Shown here one piece after another: positions 20,889 to 24,356 of a DNA stretch of 24,356 nucleotides. A model generated the notes under the pieces. The model was not told the DNA's origin. It worked only from the letters and a program-made list of their open reading frames with translations, and did not search any database. This stretch comes from a virus. How positions within the stretch are numbered: the first letter of the stretch is position 1; the number at the start of each line of letters is the position of its first letter. Position numbers and translations under genes: made by a program. The stretch covers positions 1 to 24,356 of IMG/VR virus record IMGVR_UViG_3300010148_000115; one strand, written 5' to 3'.

Positions 20889-22346
20889 TTAAAATGTTAG
20901 ATTCTCTTGTTGGATCTTTAACAACATCCGTTTGGCGTCGATGTCGTCAAGGTCTGGATGGAGGATTTTGATCGCGTCCACTTTGGAGATTAGACCGGCC
21001 GCCAACAGTGCCAACATATTCTCACGTTGCTCTTTGGACTCCGTTGGTGAGAGTGGGATGGCGTGGTATTCAATTCTATACCCATGTTCCGGATATGATG
21101 TACCCAAATACCGATTGGCGATTTTGGCGGTGATCTCCATCGTGTGGATGTCTGCTATTCGGAAGGACGGCGCGAATTTTCTTTGGGCTTCTCTCAATGA
21201 GGAGCGTGAGATGGCGATGGCGTAACCACTGCGAGGATCTCCAGACATCTTTTGAACATCCGCTGGGTTGATACCCGCATACGTGGCCAACCGTCTCTCA
21301 TAAACTGTGATAGCCTCCAACATTTGTGAGACATCTCCACCAGCCTGAAATTGTCCAATCTGTGGATTTTGACCGGCCAATAAATCTGGATCTGGTGAAA
21401 ATACCAAAATGGAAGCCGGATCCGTGGCGATGGCTGCGCGACGTGAGTCCAGATTGTTATCCAATACATCCATTCCGGCCGGCATGGCTCCCAAAATATA
21501 ACGCTGTGGGTGTGAACAATCGCGTGAGAGGTGTAAAAAATATGTGTACAACACGCTTGCATTTAATGCGCCTTCGACGACTTCTCTCCCATTATATGGA
21601 TCGAATAGTCCACCATGGATCTCCGCATGATACAAAGAATATGGAAGGAAGGGAGCCCCATTGGAGTCACGATATGGATATGACTCTCCACTCATATTGG
21701 ATGTCAAATACTTTTCGGTGACATCCTCATCACGCTCACCATTTGAGTTGATAGTGTATATCTCATAGATTGGATTTTTTGGATCCTCAATGGAGAGATG
21801 GTCAACCGTCCACTCATATTTTGTGCACAACTCACAAAATCTCAACCGGGTCTCTTTGATGGTGTGAGGTCTGGAAGGATCTCCAGCGCTTGAGTTCGCT
21901 TCCACCATTTCCGGTGTGACGATTCGATACAATAGCCCATTCCCATCATCGGTGATGTCCACTCTCAAAAATGTCTCTCTCAATCCCAATGTATAAAATT
22001 GGACACGTTGCATGAGAGGCCAGAGACCGGCTTTATTTACCAATCCATTACGTCCAACCAAACCATCCGTCTCACCGGCGGTGGTCTCATTGACTCCAAT
22101 GGATGGCGGCTCCATATACAAACCACAAAGAGCACTGGTGGCGGCCTTGAATATATTGGAAGACATGTCTGGAACACCCCAAGCGGCTTGACGTGATTGG
22201 GGGATATGATCTCCAATAGCGTCAATCAAATCTTGCAGCCACATCCCCGTCAACATCCTTTTGCGTAGCGCGGTGTGCTCAACTCTCCTTTGGGTAGCTG
22301 GATCTTTTTGGACTGGGAGAGGAGGGATATTGGATTGGGTGATCAT
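20889..22346 (-). CDS. Portal protein
   Basis: Forms the dodecameric ring at the head vertex through which DNA enters and leaves. The 485-residue protein has an N-terminal helical part (ALRKRMLTGMWLQDLIDAIG), a strand-rich core with GLVNKAGLWPLMQRVQFYTL and GLRETFLRVDITDDGNGLLY, and the long helix YERRLATYAGINPADVQKMS. A typical portal segment follows, with GYAIAISRSSLREAQRKFAP. The ATG at 22346 overlaps the large terminase stop as ATGA, with GAG upstream. A longer frame reaching 22439 is unlikely because it would lie within terminase. Neighbours support the call. Confidence 0.85.
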   Translation of the reverse strand: MITQSNIPPLPVQKDPATQRRVEHTALRKRMLTGMWLQDLIDAIGDHIPQSRQAAWGVPDMSSNIFKAATSALCGLYMEPPSIGVNETTAGETDGLVGRNGLVNKAGLWPLMQRVQFYTLGLRETFLRVDITDDGNGLLYRIVTPEMVEANSSAGDPSRPHTIKETRLRFCELCTKYEWTVDHLSIEDPKNPIYEIYTINSNGERDEDVTEKYLTSNMSGESYPYRDSNGAPFLPYSLYHAEIHGGLFDPYNGREVVEGALNASVLYTYFLHLSRDCSHPQRYILGAMPAGMDVLDNNLDSRRAAIATDPASILVFSPDPDLLAGQNPQIGQFQAGGDVSQMLEAITVYERRLATYAGINPADVQKMSGDPRSGYAIAISRSSLREAQRKFAPSFRIADIHTMEITAKIANRYLGTSYPEHGYRIEYHAIPLSPTESKEQRENMLALLAAGLISKVDAIKILHPDLDDIDAKRMLLKIQQENLTF

Positions 22347-23773
22347 CGGAATCTCAATTTGGAGGTTTTTGGAGAGCGATATTGGACATCTATGATGGGC
22401 ATGACCGCATATCTCAAAGCGTCTATGGTATGCTTCCACTCACTCATTGTATCCATAACGCCCGAATTTTTCAATGCCCAATATTTGAGGGATTTGATTG
22501 TCCTCTCACATCGTGGGAATATTTGGAACCGGTTGTCACACATCAACTCATGGATGGATTGACATCCATAATATACACTAAATTTTGGTTTATGTGCTGT
22601 TCGAATCGTGAATGGAAGTTGACCTTTGGGATACTTTAAAACGTGATTAAAACCGGCCATCAACATCGTATTGGACATCCGTCCTCCGTTTTGTTTTGAC
22701 CCACCATGAGAGCGGTCACCGGTCCACCGTTGGATATTGGCCAACTCCAATCCATTACGTTTGATCATGGCCAAAATGGATTTGGCGTGTTTTTCGGCTT
22801 TGGCGCCACTCGCTATGTATTCATCCACCACATAGATCGCCGGCTTGGATTGATTGGTTACATCCACAGCACAAAGGAGAGCGACTTGAGACGCGATGTC
22901 ATGACCGTGGTCAATGCCAATGGTCCAAATATACTCACGATCTGGATCCGGTGTGAGGTCACTTATCATATCATCAGTAAATTTATCGAAGATCCGGCCC
23001 TCTGGGACTCCACCATCCCAGTCTCCATTGATCCGAGCGTCACGATCGATTGGGAGATATGACATCCTCAATGAGTCGATCTCCTCCTCCGTCATCATCG
23101 GCTTGCATCCCTTTGGTGTGGTGTTCTCCACACTCATGACTCCAACATGCTCCGATATCACACCATCTTTGACCATTTGTTTGAGATAGTGGACCGGCGC
23201 TCCAATGGGTGTCAGTGTAAACAACATCCGTCCATTGGTGCGAGTGATACGGGCTCTCAACTCTCCAAAGACCACCGGCGGTGGAGGCTCGTCAACCCAT
23301 ATATAGTCGACGGAACCGGAAGCCAATCCAAGAGTCCCTTGATTGGTGGTTTTGAACCGGACCAAACTGTTGTTTTTAAAACGGACTATTGGCGCGCCGG
23401 TTCCTCGGTAGCCCTTCCCATGGACAAACTCAACATCCGGATGAAGTTCCGATTTTGGGACCAACTCGTGGAATTTTCCCATGATGGTCCGTGATTGCTC
23501 CCATGAATGACAAATCACCCAGGCTTCGATTGGAGGTGGTGGTATTTGTTTGTATGGATGGCGACCAATACAATGACATATTGTCTCATACGCTCCAACC
23601 GCCGTTTTTCCGATTTGGTTCCCACCTCGAAGGAGTACCAAACGGGCTGGATCTCTCAATACTCTCTCCTGAACGGAAGTTGGTCTCCAAAAGGTCATCG
23701 GATTGGCTTTGGACTCCTCCAACAGTTGGGACGTTCCTTTGGCGATGGCTTTGAGTTTGGAGAGATCCATCAT
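22343..23773 (-). CDS. terL: Terminase large subunit
   Basis: ATP-driven packaging motor with a nuclease that cuts concatemers. Walker A is GGNQIGKT (50-57) and Walker B is DYIWVDEP (156-163, catalytic Glu162). The RNase H-like nuclease acidic residues appear as GIDHG (Asp288), TGDRS (Asp353) and IDALRYA (Asp451). The length of 476 is normal. The start overlaps the small subunit stop as ATGA, with a second ATG three bases on (23770). It acts with the small subunit and docks on the portal encoded next. Whether packaging is headful or cos-type is not shown. Confidence 0.95.
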   Translation of the reverse strand: MMDLSKLKAIAKGTSQLLEESKANPMTFWRPTSVQERVLRDPARLVLLRGGNQIGKTAVGAYETICHCIGRHPYKQIPPPPIEAWVICHSWEQSRTIMGKFHELVPKSELHPDVEFVHGKGYRGTGAPIVRFKNNSLVRFKTTNQGTLGLASGSVDYIWVDEPPPPVVFGELRARITRTNGRMLFTLTPIGAPVHYLKQMVKDGVISEHVGVMSVENTTPKGCKPMMTEEEIDSLRMSYLPIDRDARINGDWDGGVPEGRIFDKFTDDMISDLTPDPDREYIWTIGIDHGHDIASQVALLCAVDVTNQSKPAIYVVDEYIASGAKAEKHAKSILAMIKRNGLELANIQRWTGDRSHGGSKQNGGRMSNTMLMAGFNHVLKYPKGQLPFTIRTAHKPKFSVYYGCQSIHELMCDNRFQIFPRCERTIKSLKYWALKNSGVMDTMSEWKHTIDALRYAVMPIIDVQYRSPKTSKLRFR

Positions 23774-24297
23774 GATCCACGATTGAGGTGGATGATTTTT
23801 GGATCACCACCCAACATCGACTCCAACCGGTCTCTCAATATTGGTGGAAGACCTTGGACGGCCATGGCGATTTGATGGAGTACCTCATCCGGATTGGTCA
23901 TATTGTCAAACTCCTCCATCTCCTTTTTGAGTTGGACCCACTCATCATGGACTTGAAGGTGGAGACGGTGGAATTGTGGGAGAGCGTGATGAGATCCACG
24001 TTGACGGGTGGCCTCAATGTCTTGACTTATCTCCCATAGTTTATATTGACGAAACAAAACCGGATCCACTTCCACATCTCCATCATCGTTGGTGGTGATT
24101 GGCTGTTGTGGTGTGGTGTTCGTGTCCAATGTGGAGACGATTGGTTTGGGTCGTTTGAGTATTCGAGCCACGGTGGATTTGTGAACCTTGAATTGGTCGG
24201 CGATGGATTGATATGTTTGTCCACCTTTCTCATAGAGTTTGATTATTTGGCTCCTCTCCTCTGGAGTGAGTCGTCCGCGTTCGGTATTGCGTCCCAT
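23770..24297 (-). CDS. terS: Terminase small subunit
   Basis: Recognises phage DNA at the start of packaging and recruits the large subunit. The N-terminus has a helix-turn-helix (about 11-48, LTPEERSQIIKLYEKGGQTY, then SIADQFKVHKSTVARILKRP) as in resolvase- or homeodomain-like terminase small subunits. A disordered Thr/Pro/Asp-rich linker (about 50-75) is followed by helices (FRQYKLWEISQDIEATRQ, WVQLKKEMEEF). AAGGGATCAAC leads the ATG. It is the first gene after the candidate late promoter. The family is inferred from position and fold. Confidence 0.82.
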   Translation of the reverse strand: MGRNTERGRLTPEERSQIIKLYEKGGQTYQSIADQFKVHKSTVARILKRPKPIVSTLDTNTTPQQPITTNDDGDVEVDPVLFRQYKLWEISQDIEATRQRGSHHALPQFHRLHLQVHDEWVQLKKEMEEFDNMTNPDEVLHQIAMAVQGLPPILRDRLESMLGGDPKIIHLNRGS

Positions 24298-24320
24298 GTT
24301 GATCCCTTTGTTGCAGTTTT

Positions 24321-24326
24321 ATTATA
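24321..24326 (-). promoter_or_regulatory. Candidate late promoter -10 box before terminase
   Basis: On the minus strand TATAAT, the consensus -10, lies 24 bases ahead of the terS ATG and fits a leader of about 17 bases with AAGGGA. The -35 region has no good hexamer at 17 bases, and the window ends 30 bases upstream. An activator or phage sigma factor may be needed. Confidence 0.5.
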
Positions 24327-24356
24327 TATGGAGAGAAAAAATGTCGTGGTCAGCAC

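Noticed and set aside
24298-24356. cos or pac site upstream of the small terminase
   Set aside because: Only a -10 box and leader can be seen; no repeats or known packaging signal in 59 bases.

Overview
The window is part of the genome of a tailed double-stranded DNA bacteriophage, most likely a long-tailed siphovirus. It carries a large terminase, portal, scaffold, major capsid protein, tail tube, a frameshifted tail-assembly chaperone pair, a roughly 750-residue tape measure, tail-tip proteins and an amidase/holin lysis cassette. Nothing in the sequence fixes the host. Shine-Dalgarno sites (GGAG, AAGGGA, AAAGGAGG) are strong and regular, so the host is a bacterium with conventional translation initiation. 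No integrase, tRNA, IS element or CRISPR array was seen.

Layout. Almost everything is on the minus strand and reads right to left. (1) Packaging and head, 24297 to 17037: terminase small and large subunits, portal, scaffold, a 72-aa beta domain protein, a repetitive fibre protein, a minus-strand intrinsic terminator, then the major capsid protein. A lone plus-strand gene (18164-18487) sits between the capsid and fibre genes. (2) Connector and tail, 16912 to 5788: four head-tail or unknown proteins, tail terminator candidate, tail tube, chaperones G and GT made by a -1 frameshift on A AAT TTT, a 144-aa protein, a 38-aa membrane peptide, tape measure, a 1094-aa sialidase-propeller-like tail protein and a 547-aa tail-tip protein. 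(3) Lysis, 5734 to 4498: zinc amidase, a 68-aa protein, a BhlA/UviB-like holin and a 46-aa basic protein. (4) A plus-strand DEDDh exonuclease (3845-4504) that converges on the lysis genes. (5) An early minus-strand operon from about 3690 leftwards: small unknown proteins, two HTH regulators, a primase-polymerase-like protein with a zinc ribbon, a C5-cytosine methyltransferase and a second, beta-class DNA methyltransferase that runs off the left edge.

Genes are packed with ATGA, TAATG and TGATG stop/start overlaps, so translation is probably coupled along each operon. Terminase, portal, scaffold and capsid proteins build and fill the head. Chaperones and tape measure build the tail. The two large tail-tip proteins contact the host, and the amidase and holin release progeny. 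Primase and exonuclease serve replication, and the methyltransferases probably modify phage DNA.

The observation most worth following is an alternative-frame ORF (534-950) inside the C5-methyltransferase gene. It has its own Shine-Dalgarno site, and its protein looks like a separate widespread phage protein family (SSSWK, LPTPTA and VEWMMGFPIGW motifs). This suggests dual coding (overprinting). Other notable items are a 21-bp perfect inverted repeat inside the receptor-binding-protein gene, three copies of TGACA-N5-TGTCA near operon junctions, and hairpins with GGAG/CTCC stems between genes.
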